The translations under genes were made by a program, and so were the position numbers. From Thiothrix unzii (lineage in GTDB: Bacteria > Pseudomonadota > Gammaproteobacteria > Thiotrichales > Thiotrichaceae): a DNA stretch of 64,000 nucleotides. Below the pieces are notes generated by a model, which did not search any database, was not told the origin of the DNA, and saw nothing but the letters and a program-made list of their open reading frames with translations. Positions 46,468 to 54,598 of the stretch are shown piece by piece. The stretch's first letter is position 1; each line of letters opens with the position of its first letter. Location: positions 2,170,001-2,234,000 of the forward strand of contig NZ_CP072793.1 of NCBI RefSeq assembly GCF_017901175.1, in the 5' to 3' direction.

Positions 46468-46704
46468 ATGAAGACAGCCATATCAATACCTGATCCAATA
46501 TTTCAAGCAGCAGAACTGTTTGCTAATCATTTTGGTATATCCAGAAGTGAGCTTTACGCCAAAGCTATTGAAGAATACATAGCATCAAGGCGATTTATGA
46601 ATGTCACCGCAGCATTGAATAAAATCTATGGCGATGAACCTTCTGTCTTAGATGATGAATTATATTCAATGCAGATTAAGTCCATTCCACGCGAGGAATG
46701 GTAA
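46468..46704 (+). CDS. Ribbon-helix-helix antitoxin of a MazEF/PemIK-type pair
   Basis: 78 residues. The N-terminal beta strand (MKTAISIPDPIFQAAELFANHFGISRSELYAKAIEEYI) is a ribbon-helix-helix DNA-binding domain. The acidic C-terminus should wrap the toxin. It precedes a MazF-like gene, with stop and start sharing one base (TAATG). Confidence 0.85.
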   Translation: MKTAISIPDPIFQAAELFANHFGISRSELYAKAIEEYIASRRFMNVTAALNKIYGDEPSVLDDELYSMQIKSIPREEW

Positions 46705-47045
46705 TGAAGCGAGGGGAAATATGGTGGGCTTCTCTTGAAGAACCCAGAGGCTCAGAACCGGGTTATAAAAGACCCGTTGTCATCATCTCATCCGATGCAT
46801 TCAACCACAGTCGAATACAAACTGTCATTGTCGCAATAGTGACTTCAAATTTACGCTTGGCTACTGCTCCGGGTAATATTTCTCTGGCCAAAAGAGACAC
46901 AGAATTATTAAAAGAATCTGTCATCAATGTTTCACAGATTCTAACTATTGATAAATCGTTCTTAATAGAGAAAATCGGCAGATTGCCAGACAAAAAAATA
47001 TCGGCACTTGATGAAGGCTTAAAGTTAAGTCTATCTATTTTCTGA
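46704..47045 (+). CDS. mazF: MazF/PemK-family mRNA interferase toxin
   Basis: 113 residues, typical length. KRGEIWWASLEEPRGSEPGYKRPVVIISSD is the MazF N-terminal signature, with VIVAIVTSNLRLA and LLKESVINVSQILTIDK following. It should cleave mRNA at short motifs. ATG 46704 is preferred over 46698 because it is immediately coupled to the antitoxin stop. Confidence 0.9.
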   Translation: MKRGEIWWASLEEPRGSEPGYKRPVVIISSDAFNHSRIQTVIVAIVTSNLRLATAPGNISLAKRDTELLKESVINVSQILTIDKSFLIEKIGRLPDKKISALDEGLKLSLSIF

Positions 47046-47088
47046 ATTATAAAAAACAGATCTCCGTAAGCGCAAATAGCATCCCACA

Positions 47089-47107
47089 CCTCCCCAATAC
47101 GGGGAGG
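47089..47107. terminator. Hairpin between convergent mazF and phaC (class III)
   Basis: CCTCCCC / GGGGAGG stem with a 5-nt loop. It has no T-tract, so it is only a candidate bidirectional terminator. Confidence 0.4.
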
Positions 47108-47121
47108 CCGGGAAAAGCTGT

Positions 47122-48183
47122 TTAGCTGCGTGCAGTCAGCCATTCACCAATCGCTGGTGGAATGGTTTTTTGCGCTTTACCGCTCACGTAAATACCAATG
47201 TGACCGCCTTTGAAAGACAGTTCGGTGTAATCTGAGCCGCCCAGCGCACCTTTTAATGCGCGTGAAGCGTCCGGCGGAACCAAATGGTCTTGTTCCGCGA
47301 ATACATTCAGCACTGGCATGGTGACGTTTTTCAGGTCAATGGTGTAATCACCAATCTGTACTTCGCCTTTCAGCAGTTTATTTTGCTGGAAGAAGTCTTT
47401 GATGAATTGGCGGAACGTTTCACCAGCCTGATCCGGGCTGTCGAAAATCCACTTTTCCATGCGCATGAAGTTTTTGAGGTTTTGGCTGTCGCCCATCACG
47501 TCAACCATACCGAGGTACTTTTGCCCCATTAATTGGTACGGTTTCAGGTTGAGGAACGTCCAGTTAAGCATTTCGCCGGGAACGTTGCCGATGGTGTCGA
47601 CCAGTTGGTCAATGTCGACGTTTTGTACCCAGTGGCTCAACATATTGTCTGGCGTGTGGTAATCCACTGGCGTGACCATAGTGATGAGATTTTTAACTTT
47701 TTCAGGATGCATGGAGCTATAGCACAAGCTGAAAGCACCACCTTGGCAAATCCCTAACAGGTTAATTGCATCGACATTGTGACGCGCACGAATTTCATCC
47801 ACGCAGTTGTCGAGATAACCGTTGAGATAGTCGTCCATTGTCAGGTAACGGTCGGATGCGTCCGGGTAGCCCCAGTCGATCAGATATACATCTTGACCCG
47901 CATCCAGCAACCCTTTGATGGTTGAGCGGTTTTCTTGGATGTCGGTCATGTAAGGGCGGTTAACCAGCGCGTACACAATCAGCATTGGCACTTTATTGCT
48001 TGGCTCGGCATTACCGGTGTAATGCAGCAATTTGAGCTTGTCTTCGGTGTAAATCACCTCAAACGGGGTAACGCCAGTGGAAATCTCACCGACTTCCATT
48101 AAGTTGGTCATACCTTGCGCGAGTTTTTCGTTGAAGGTTTTCACTTCGTTCAGAATTTGATCTGGACGCATTTGAAACGGCAT
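47122..48183 (-). CDS. phaC: Class III PHA synthase catalytic subunit PhaC
   Basis: 353 residues, class III size. The triad is readable: Cys146 in GICQGG, Asp299 in FAEQDHLVPP, His328 in FKGGHIGI. This lies at a constant three-residue offset from the Allochromatium vinosum enzyme (C149, D302, H331, from memory). It works only with PhaE, encoded immediately upstream. AAGGAGAA precedes the ATG. It polymerises 3-hydroxybutyryl-CoA on the granule surface. Confidence 0.95.
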   Translation of the reverse strand: MPFQMRPDQILNEVKTFNEKLAQGMTNLMEVGEISTGVTPFEVIYTEDKLKLLHYTGNAEPSNKVPMLIVYALVNRPYMTDIQENRSTIKGLLDAGQDVYLIDWGYPDASDRYLTMDDYLNGYLDNCVDEIRARHNVDAINLLGICQGGAFSLCYSSMHPEKVKNLITMVTPVDYHTPDNMLSHWVQNVDIDQLVDTIGNVPGEMLNWTFLNLKPYQLMGQKYLGMVDVMGDSQNLKNFMRMEKWIFDSPDQAGETFRQFIKDFFQQNKLLKGEVQIGDYTIDLKNVTMPVLNVFAEQDHLVPPDASRALKGALGGSDYTELSFKGGHIGIYVSGKAQKTIPPAIGEWLTARS

Positions 48184-48212
48184 GTTCGTTCTCCTTGAAT
48201 ATCCAGTACTGA

Positions 48213-49370
48213 TTACGCTTTTTTGGTATTAGCGCGAGGTGTTTTCTTCGGTTTGGCGACAGGCGCAGGTGCAACAGCCGGTTCAGGTTCAGCAGCAACA
48301 ACGACCGGCTCAACCACAGGTTCAGCAACGACAGGTACGGGTGCAGCAACCGGAGCAGGCGCAGGTTCAGACGCTTGTGCAGCAACCAGAGCATCAACCT
48401 TGCGTGACAATTCTTGTAATTGCTTGCGTAATGCGCGGTTTTCGCGGCGCGTTTCCTGCTGCTTTTCAAAAGCAGCATTCAGTTCGGTGCGGGTCGGCAG
48501 GTTGGCGGAGGCGTACACGCTGTCCAACTCAGTATTGATACCTTTTTTGAGTACCATCAACGCATTGACCAAATCACCGTAAACCACCTGATATTCATCA
48601 GTCATGGCGAATTTGGCGTAAACTTCTTCGTTAACTTCTACCCACAGATCATACAACTCACGCAATGAGCTAATGTTCTTGCCTTCTTCACGCAGCGTCG
48701 CAACACGCTCACGCAACGCTTGCACAGATTCAATACCCTGTTTCGCGAACGCTTTCAGGTAATCATCCATTGCTTCTTGGTAATTCGTGCCTTTTTGCGC
48801 TAGGACTTGCAAACGCTCTTGCGATTCGCGGTTATAACCGACTGCTGGCGTTGCTAATAATTTGCTGAGTTGCTCGCTCCAGTTTTCGGAAGTCGGCATC
48901 TGGAAACCACCCGCGCCCATCGACTGAAACGCTTGCATTCCCATGCTGTTCAACACGCGCTGCCAGCTATCCATTGCTGCTTGGCCTACGCCAAAACCGT
49001 GCGCACCGAACTTGCTCATGTCAAGTTGCGTGCAGCACTGACGGAAACCGTTTTCCATCGCATCCATCCACGCATTCATGCTTTCTGCGCCAGATTTACC
49101 GGATTGCTGAACAGTGTAGGCATTTTCTGCCAGATTCATGTAGACTTTACCCATCTCAACCATACGCTGGAACGCATCTGTTGAAGCACCGGGGGTTGTA
49201 TGTGGGCTAACGGCTTTCCACCATTGCTCTAAACCTTGTGTCCAAGCTGGTGTGCCGAAGCTGGGTTGTGCGCCTACTTTTCCCATTGTGGAGAGGTCAG
49301 ACCAAGCATTCCAATAACGCTGCTGCGCGTCAGACCAGTTTTTCATCATATCTTCAGACCAAGCTGCCAT
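48213..49370 (-). CDS. phaE: Class III PHA synthase subunit PhaE
   Basis: 385 residues. The family PhaE domain covers residues about 1-315 (SEDMMKNWSDAQQRYWNAWSDL at the start; LRELYDLWVEVNEEVYAKFAMTDEYQVVYGDLVNALMVLKKG later). A coiled coil follows, then an Ala/Pro/Glu/Val-rich low-complexity tail ending KKTPRANTKKA. ATG 49370 is preferred, because GGAGG abuts the 49382 codon. PhaE activates PhaC. Confidence 0.93.
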   Translation of the reverse strand: MAAWSEDMMKNWSDAQQRYWNAWSDLSTMGKVGAQPSFGTPAWTQGLEQWWKAVSPHTTPGASTDAFQRMVEMGKVYMNLAENAYTVQQSGKSGAESMNAWMDAMENGFRQCCTQLDMSKFGAHGFGVGQAAMDSWQRVLNSMGMQAFQSMGAGGFQMPTSENWSEQLSKLLATPAVGYNRESQERLQVLAQKGTNYQEAMDDYLKAFAKQGIESVQALRERVATLREEGKNISSLRELYDLWVEVNEEVYAKFAMTDEYQVVYGDLVNALMVLKKGINTELDSVYASANLPTRTELNAAFEKQQETRRENRALRKQLQELSRKVDALVAAQASEPAPAPVAAPVPVVAEPVVEPVVVAAEPEPAVAPAPVAKPKKTPRANTKKA

Positions 49371-49475
49371 TAGAGTACCCATCCTCCACGTAAAAAAGAT
49401 TGCATTACTCTAGCGTAGCATGTTACTTTGTGCGCTGCAACAAAGTTGATAATCCGCACGTTTAGGAGGTTTTTA

Positions 49476-50660
49476 ATGCAAGATAATATCGTGATTGTGG
49501 CTGCTGGCCGTACTGCTCTCGGCACATTCGGTGGTTCACTCTCATCACTCCCCGCATCAGAACTCGGTGCAACCGTCATTAAAGGTTTGCTGGAACGCTC
49601 TGGCCTGAAACCTGAGCAAATCAACGAAGTCATTTTAGGTCAAGTTTTGACCGCTGGCGTAGGCCAAAATCCTGCACGTCAAGCGGTGTTATCTGCTGGC
49701 TTGCCGGTTGAAGTACCAGCAATGACCATCAACAAAGTTTGCGGCAGCGGCTTGAAAGCAGTCCATTTGGCGTATCAAGCGGTTGCTTGTGGCGATGCTG
49801 ACATCGTAATCGCAGGTGGTCAGGAAACCATGAGTGCTTCCGCACACGTCCTGCCAGGTTCACGCAACGGTCAGAAAATGGGCGACTGGAAACTGGTCGA
49901 CACCATGATTAAAGACGGCCTGTGGTGCGCTACTAACGATTACCACATGGGTATGACTGCTGAAAACATCGCTGCCCAATACGGTTTCACCCGTGAAGCG
50001 CAAGACGAATTCGCTGCTGCTTCACAACAAAAAACTGAAGCTGCGCAAAAATCGGGCGCGTTCAACGACGAAATCATTCCTGTCGTGATCCCACAGCGTA
50101 AAGGCGATCCACTGGTATTCAACACTGACGAATTCCCACGCGCTGGCACAACCGCTGCTTCTTTGGGCAAACTGCGCCCTGCGTTCAAGAAAGATGGTTC
50201 AGTAACAGCGGGCAACGCTTCCGGCATTAACGACGGTGCTGCGGCAGTCATCGTGATGACCGCTGCTAAAGCGGCTGAACTGGGTTTAACCCCAATGGCT
50301 CGCATCGTAGCGTTCTCTAGCGCGGGCGTTGATCCGGCAATCATGGGCACTGGCCCTATCCCTGCTACGACCAAGTGCTTGGAAAAAGCAGGCTGGAGCG
50401 TTGCTGACCTCGACATGATCGAAGCCAACGAAGCCTTCGCAGCACAAGCAATGTCGGTTAACGAAAGCCTCGGCTTTGACCTGAGCAAGGTTAACGTCAG
50501 CGGCGGCGCAATTGCATTGGGTCACCCGATTGGTGCTTCCGGCGCACGTGTGCTGGTAACACTGTTGCACGGCATGAAGCGCACTGGCGCGAAAAAAGGT
50601 CTGGCAACACTGTGTATCGGTGGTGGTCAAGGCGTTGCGTTGGCGGTTGAAGCGGTTTAA
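49476..50660 (+). CDS. phaA: Acetyl-CoA C-acetyltransferase (beta-ketothiolase) PhaA
   Basis: 394 residues. The nucleophile Cys is in [14 protein letters not shown], and the C-terminal active site has [27 protein letters not shown] and CIGGGQG. ATG 49476 sits 7 nt after AGGAGG. It condenses two acetyl-CoA to acetoacetyl-CoA, the first step of PHB synthesis. It diverges from phaE. Confidence 0.96.
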   Translation: MQDNIVIVAAGRTALGTFGGSLSSLPASELGATVIKGLLERSGLKPEQINEVILGQVLTAGVGQNPARQAVLSAGLPVEVPAMTINKVCGSGLKAVHLAYQAVACGDADIVIAGGQETMSASAHVLPGSRNGQKMGDWKLVDTMIKDGLWCATNDYHMGMTAENIAAQYGFTREAQDEFAAASQQKTEAAQKSGAFNDEIIPVVIPQRKGDPLVFNTDEFPRAGTTAASLGKLRPAFKKDGSVTAGNASGINDGAAAVIVMTAAKAAELGLTPMARIVAFSSAGVDPAIMGTGPIPATTKCLEKAGWSVADLDMIEANEAFAAQAMSVNESLGFDLSKVNVSGGAIALGHPIGASGARVLVTLLHGMKRTGAKKGLATLCIGGGQGVALAVEAV

Positions 50661-50661
50661 G

Positions 50662-50772
50662 ACCCCTCACCCCCTAGCCCCCTCTCCCTCAACGGGCGAG
50701 GGGAACAAGAAATTATACCTTCCCTTTTCTTAGCCCCTCTCCCCTTGAGGGAGAGGGGTTGGGGTGAGGGGT
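50662..50772. repeat. Long GC-rich palindrome, copy 1 (phaA-phaB spacer)
   Basis: Two arms of about 40 bp (ACCCCTCACCCCCTAGCCCC... and its approximate reverse complement ending GGGGTGAGGGGT) surround about 30 bp of AT-rich loop. It resembles repetitive extragenic elements found widely in proteobacteria. It sits between phaA and phaB and could attenuate read-through or stabilise the upstream mRNA. Confidence 0.85.
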
Positions 50773-50796
50773 AAACAAATAGTAGGAGCATTGATT

Positions 50797-51525
50797 ATGA
50801 GTAAAGTTGCACTGGTAACTGGTGGTACTGGCGGTATTGGTAACGCGATTTGCAAGCAGTTCGCTGCTGACGGTTACAAAGTTGTTACCACTTATTTCGA
50901 GCCGGAAGAGCAAGCCAAAGCATGGCAAGCCAAGCAAGATTATGAAGTTGCAATCTACCCTTGCGACGTAAGCAACTATGACGATTGCGCGAAACTGAAA
51001 GAATCCGTGATTGCGGATTTCGGTCAAGTTGACATTATCGTTAACTGCGCGGGTATTACTCGTGACGCAACCTTCAAGAAAATCACCCCAGCACATTGGG
51101 CTGCGGTCATGAAAACCAACTTGGACAGCGTTTTCAACGTGACTCACCAGTTCGTGAACGAAATGGCAGAGCGTGGCTTTGGTCGCGTCATCAACATTTC
51201 TTCCATCAATGGTCAGAAAGGTCAGTTTGGTCAAACCAACTACAGCGCGGCAAAAGCGGGCGTACACGGTTTCAGCATGGCTCTGGCACAAGAAGTGGCT
51301 CGTAAAGGCGTAACTATCAACACCTTGTCACCGGGCTACATCGCGACTGAAATGGTTATGGCTATCGCTGAAGACGTGCGTAACAAAATCATTGCGCAAA
51401 TCCCAGTAGGTCGTTTGGGTACTCCAGAAGAAATGGCTGCAATCGTTTCTTTCTTGGCATCCGACAAAGCGGGCTTCATCACTGGTGCGAACATCTCCGC
51501 TAACGGCGGTCAGTTCATTCACTAA
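50797..51525 (+). CDS. phaB: Acetoacetyl-CoA reductase PhaB
   Basis: 242 residues, SDR fold. The NADP-binding motif is TGGTGGIG near the N-terminus, NCAGITRD follows, and the catalytic Ser-Tyr-Lys are in ISSINGQKGQFGQTNYSAAKAG. TAGGAGC lies upstream of ATG 50797. It reduces acetoacetyl-CoA to (R)-3-hydroxybutyryl-CoA for the synthases. Confidence 0.96.
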   Translation: MSKVALVTGGTGGIGNAICKQFAADGYKVVTTYFEPEEQAKAWQAKQDYEVAIYPCDVSNYDDCAKLKESVIADFGQVDIIVNCAGITRDATFKKITPAHWAAVMKTNLDSVFNVTHQFVNEMAERGFGRVINISSINGQKGQFGQTNYSAAKAGVHGFSMALAQEVARKGVTINTLSPGYIATEMVMAIAEDVRNKIIAQIPVGRLGTPEEMAAIVSFLASDKAGFITGANISANGGQFIH

Positions 51526-51532
51526 GAGATTT

Positions 51533-51652
51533 ACCCCTCACCCCCTAGCCCCCTCTCCCTCAAGGGGCGAGGGGGAATAAGAGTGATGTAAAATCTGTAC
51601 CTCTCGTTCTTAGCCCCTCTCCCCTTGAGGGAGAGGGGTTGGGGTGAGGGGT
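51533..51652. repeat. Long GC-rich palindrome, copy 2 (phaB-phaR spacer)
   Basis: Near-identical arms to copy 1 at 50662-50772, with a different AT-rich loop. Both copies have the same orientation relative to phaB and bracket it exactly. Confidence 0.85.
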
Positions 51653-51806
51653 TCTCACCCGCTATTCACTGCTTTTGTGCATCGCCATACTGTTTTTGTG
51701 TGCATAACAAAACGTTAACCTATAAAATCAAACTTAGAAGCTGCTTTCATGCTAGGCAGCCGTTGATTTTTGTTTGTTTCACCACACAGTAGCTCAAAAA
51801 AATACC

Positions 51807-52262
51807 ATGACCGACGAACGCATTATTAAGAAATACCCCAACCGACGCTTGTACGACACCAATCAAAGTTGTTATATCACTTTGAATGATGTGCGTGATT
51901 TAGTGCTGGCTTCCGTTCCTTTCAAAGTCATTGACCGGCAATCCGGGGATGACATTACCCGCAGCATTTTGTTGCAGATCATTATGGAACAGGAATCTGG
52001 TGGGCAACCGCTGTTCAGTGCCAATATTTTGGAACAATTTATCCGCAACTACAGCGACACCACCCGTAAAGGCTTCACTGAATACATGGCGCAAAGCGTT
52101 AATTTATTTACGAATCAGCAAGAAGCCATGCGCGAACAAATGCATAAGGTGTTGGCTGGTACGCCCTTGGATTCTTGGCTGAAAGTAGGCGAGCAAAATA
52201 TCCAGACTTGGCAAAAAATGCAGGAAAGCATCCTCGGCAATTTAAAGCCGAAGAGCAGGTAG
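51807..52262 (+). CDS. phaR: PHA synthesis repressor PhaR
   Basis: 151 residues. The N-terminal PHB/PHA accumulation DNA-binding domain reads RIIKKYPNRRLYDTNQSCYITLNDVRDLV. A second domain (LLQIIMEQESGGQPLFSANILEQFIRNY) binds granules. It represses phasin/PHA genes until polymer titrates it away. Start 51807 is set by homology. Confidence 0.94.
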   Translation: MTDERIIKKYPNRRLYDTNQSCYITLNDVRDLVLASVPFKVIDRQSGDDITRSILLQIIMEQESGGQPLFSANILEQFIRNYSDTTRKGFTEYMAQSVNLFTNQQEAMREQMHKVLAGTPLDSWLKVGEQNIQTWQKMQESILGNLKPKSR

Positions 52263-52271
52263 TTCACCCTA

Positions 52272-52306
52272 CCCTCGGTTTGCATTGCGAGAACGTAAAC
52301 CGAGGG
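52272..52306. terminator. Hairpin between convergent phaR and dps
   Basis: Perfect 10-bp stem CCCTCGGTTT / AAACCGAGGG with a 15-nt loop. It lacks a long T-tract but is well placed to end both transcripts. Confidence 0.55.
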
Positions 52307-52321
52307 CGAGGTGTGGTTGGT

Positions 52322-52789
52322 TCACTCCAACATGCTGCGTAACATCCATGCATTTTTCTCATGAATCTGCATCCGCTGCGTCAATAAATCCGCCGTAGGC
52401 TCATCACTTGCCTCATTCACTACGGGGAAAATACTGCGTGCGGTACGCACCACAGCTTCCTGACCTTCCATCAACTGACGGATCATGTCCTGCGCTTTCG
52501 GAATGCTCTCTTCTTCCTTGATCGACGAAAGACGGCTGTAAGCAGCGTAAGTCCCCGGTGCAATATGACCCAACGCACGAATACGTTCCGCAATTAAATC
52601 CACCGCTAATGCCAACTCGTTGTATTGCGTCTCGAACATGAGGTGCAAGGTGTTGAACATCGGCCCGGTCACATTCCAGTGGTAATTATGCGTTTTGAGG
52701 TAAAGGGTGTAAGTGTCTGCTAATAAACGTGAAAGACCGTCTGCAATGGCTTGACGTTGTTCTGTTTGAATGCCGATTTGAATGTCCAT
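52322..52789 (-). CDS. dps: Dps-family DNA-protection/ferritin-like protein
   Basis: 155 residues. Ferroxidase ligands at the dimer interface: [38 protein letters not shown] (two His, Asp, Glu). It stores iron and shields DNA from peroxide. The N-terminal tail has few basic residues, so DNA binding may be weak. Confidence 0.93.
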   Translation of the reverse strand: MDIQIGIQTEQRQAIADGLSRLLADTYTLYLKTHNYHWNVTGPMFNTLHLMFETQYNELALAVDLIAERIRALGHIAPGTYAAYSRLSSIKEEESIPKAQDMIRQLMEGQEAVVRTARSIFPVVNEASDEPTADLLTQRMQIHEKNAWMLRSMLE

Positions 52790-52907
52790 GTGCCTGTCTC
52801 CGGTGTTGTCTAACTGTTGATGAGTACACTATAGACCTATTCAATCAAACTTAAAATTTGAATATTATTATATCAATCTAAAAAACCGCTTGATAAAGCA
52901 CAACGAC

Positions 52908-52931
52908 AAAAGCAGGCCGAAGCCTGCTTTT
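52908..52931 (-). terminator. Rho-independent terminator after the DegQ-like gene
   Basis: 10-bp stem AAAAGCAGGC / GCCTGCTTTT with a CGAA tetraloop (TTCG on the minus strand). A/T runs on both sides allow bidirectional use. It lies 28 bp beyond the protease stop. Confidence 0.82.
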
Positions 52932-52958
52932 ATGTCACCGAACCACCGATATGATGGA

Positions 52959-54488
52959 TTACGGTTTGCTAATCGCAATAAAGCGCGTTTTACCGTCTTG
53001 CATCACCAGCATTGCCAACGGCTTGCCTTCTGGCGCGGACTTCACCGCTGCCTTTAACGCATCTGCTGAAGTAATCGACGCATTATTGACCGAAACGATA
53101 ATATCACCCGTGGTCAAACCCGCTTTATCCGCCGCGCTGTCGGGCAACACTTCACGAATCATTACGCCCCCTTCCTTGAGCTCATTCGCTTTACGTTCGG
53201 CTTCGGATAAATCCGCCACGACCACACCCAGCACACCTTGGCCTGCTTCGCCCGTGGCGACACGCGGGCTGGATTTATCACCGCTATCTGCCAACTCATC
53301 CACGGTTACATCAAGCGTTTTTTCCGAACCAGCACGCAACACTTTAACAGGCACGCTGGTTCCAACAGGGGTATTACCCACCAGCAACGGCAAATCAGAG
53401 GCCGACTTCACTTCGCCTGCGCCAAAACCGATAATCACATCACCTGCCTGAATACCCGCTTTGTCCGCCGGACTCCCGCGCTCCACGCTCGACACCAATG
53501 CACCGCTAGGCTGACTGAGGTTAAACGAGGTGGCTAACTCTTGATTCATATCCTGAATCGCTACACCCAACCAACCCCGGCTCACCTGCCCTTTGGCTTT
53601 AAGCTGTTCCACCACATTTTTCGCAACATTGATGGGAATCGCGAACGAAATCCCCATATAACCACCGCTTTGGCTATAGATTTGCGAATTCACCCCTACC
53701 ACGCGCCCGGACAAATCGAATAACGGGCCGCCGGAGTTACCGGGGTTCACTGCCACGTCGGTTTGAATAAACGGCACGTAAGTTCCGTCCGGCAAACTGC
53801 GTGACAACGCGCTGACAATCCCTTGCGTCGCGGTATGGTCTAAGCCAAACGGTGCACCAATCGCGAACACCCACTGCCCCACATCCAAACCATCGGAATT
53901 GCCTAATTGCACCACAGGCAGGTTATCGGCTTTCACTTTCAGCAACGCAATGTCACTGAGTTTATCCATCCCAATGACTTCGGCAATCAATTCACGCTTA
54001 TTACCTAAACCAACCGTGACGGTTTTAGCGTCATCCACCACATGCGCATTGGTGACGACATAACCATCAGCGGAAATGATAAAACCCGAACCAACCGCTT
54101 GCGCTGAACGCTTCTTACCCTTATTGCCATCGGGTAATTGACGGAAAAACCGCTCTAATTCAGGTGGCAATTCCAACCCATCGGGCAAACCCAAACCGTA
54201 GGCAGAGCTAACCGCTTTGCCTTCAACGCTAATATTCACCACTGCCGCGCTGTTTTGCTTAATCAATGCCACTAAATCCGGCAAACCACCCATCGTCGGC
54301 ATCGCAACAGGTGCAGCGATGGGCGCGAGTGGTGTCGTGACCACCGCAGCAGGCGCGGGAGCCGCTGGTGCAGCGGGAACGGCTGGCGTTGCAGGCGGCA
54401 ATACTTCAGCCATCGTTGGCAGCACAGCAAAACCTAACGCCGCACCCAACAAGCCAGTCGCTAATGCCAATTTATTACGCTTGAACAT
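52959..54488 (-). CDS. degQ: Periplasmic serine endoprotease, Do/DegQ (MucD) type
   Basis: 509 residues. A signal peptide is followed by an Ala/Pro-rich linker. The trypsin-like domain carries His in VTNAHVVDDA, Asp in KLSDIALLKV and Ser in NPGNSGGPLF. Two PDZ domains follow (RGWLGVAIQDM and GVMIREVLPDSAADKAGLTTGDII). It degrades or refolds misfolded envelope proteins. ATG 54488 has GAGGAG about 9 nt upstream; upstream starts would bury the signal peptide. Confidence 0.94.
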   Translation of the reverse strand: MFKRNKLALATGLLGAALGFAVLPTMAEVLPPATPAVPAAPAAPAPAAVVTTPLAPIAAPVAMPTMGGLPDLVALIKQNSAAVVNISVEGKAVSSAYGLGLPDGLELPPELERFFRQLPDGNKGKKRSAQAVGSGFIISADGYVVTNAHVVDDAKTVTVGLGNKRELIAEVIGMDKLSDIALLKVKADNLPVVQLGNSDGLDVGQWVFAIGAPFGLDHTATQGIVSALSRSLPDGTYVPFIQTDVAVNPGNSGGPLFDLSGRVVGVNSQIYSQSGGYMGISFAIPINVAKNVVEQLKAKGQVSRGWLGVAIQDMNQELATSFNLSQPSGALVSSVERGSPADKAGIQAGDVIIGFGAGEVKSASDLPLLVGNTPVGTSVPVKVLRAGSEKTLDVTVDELADSGDKSSPRVATGEAGQGVLGVVVADLSEAERKANELKEGGVMIREVLPDSAADKAGLTTGDIIVSVNNASITSADALKAAVKSAPEGKPLAMLVMQDGKTRFIAISKP

Positions 54489-54598
54489 GGATAGTCGCTC
54501 CTCAATCAATTTTTTACACATGGCAAACAGTGTGACAAGAACAACATTACAACAGGCTTGCGAATTCATTAACGAATGTTCATGCGGTGGGATTATGC

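Noticed and set aside
50662-51652. Insertion sequence around phaB
   Set aside because: The two palindromes carry no transposase or target duplication, and phaB is a normal operon member, so a composite transposon is not supported.
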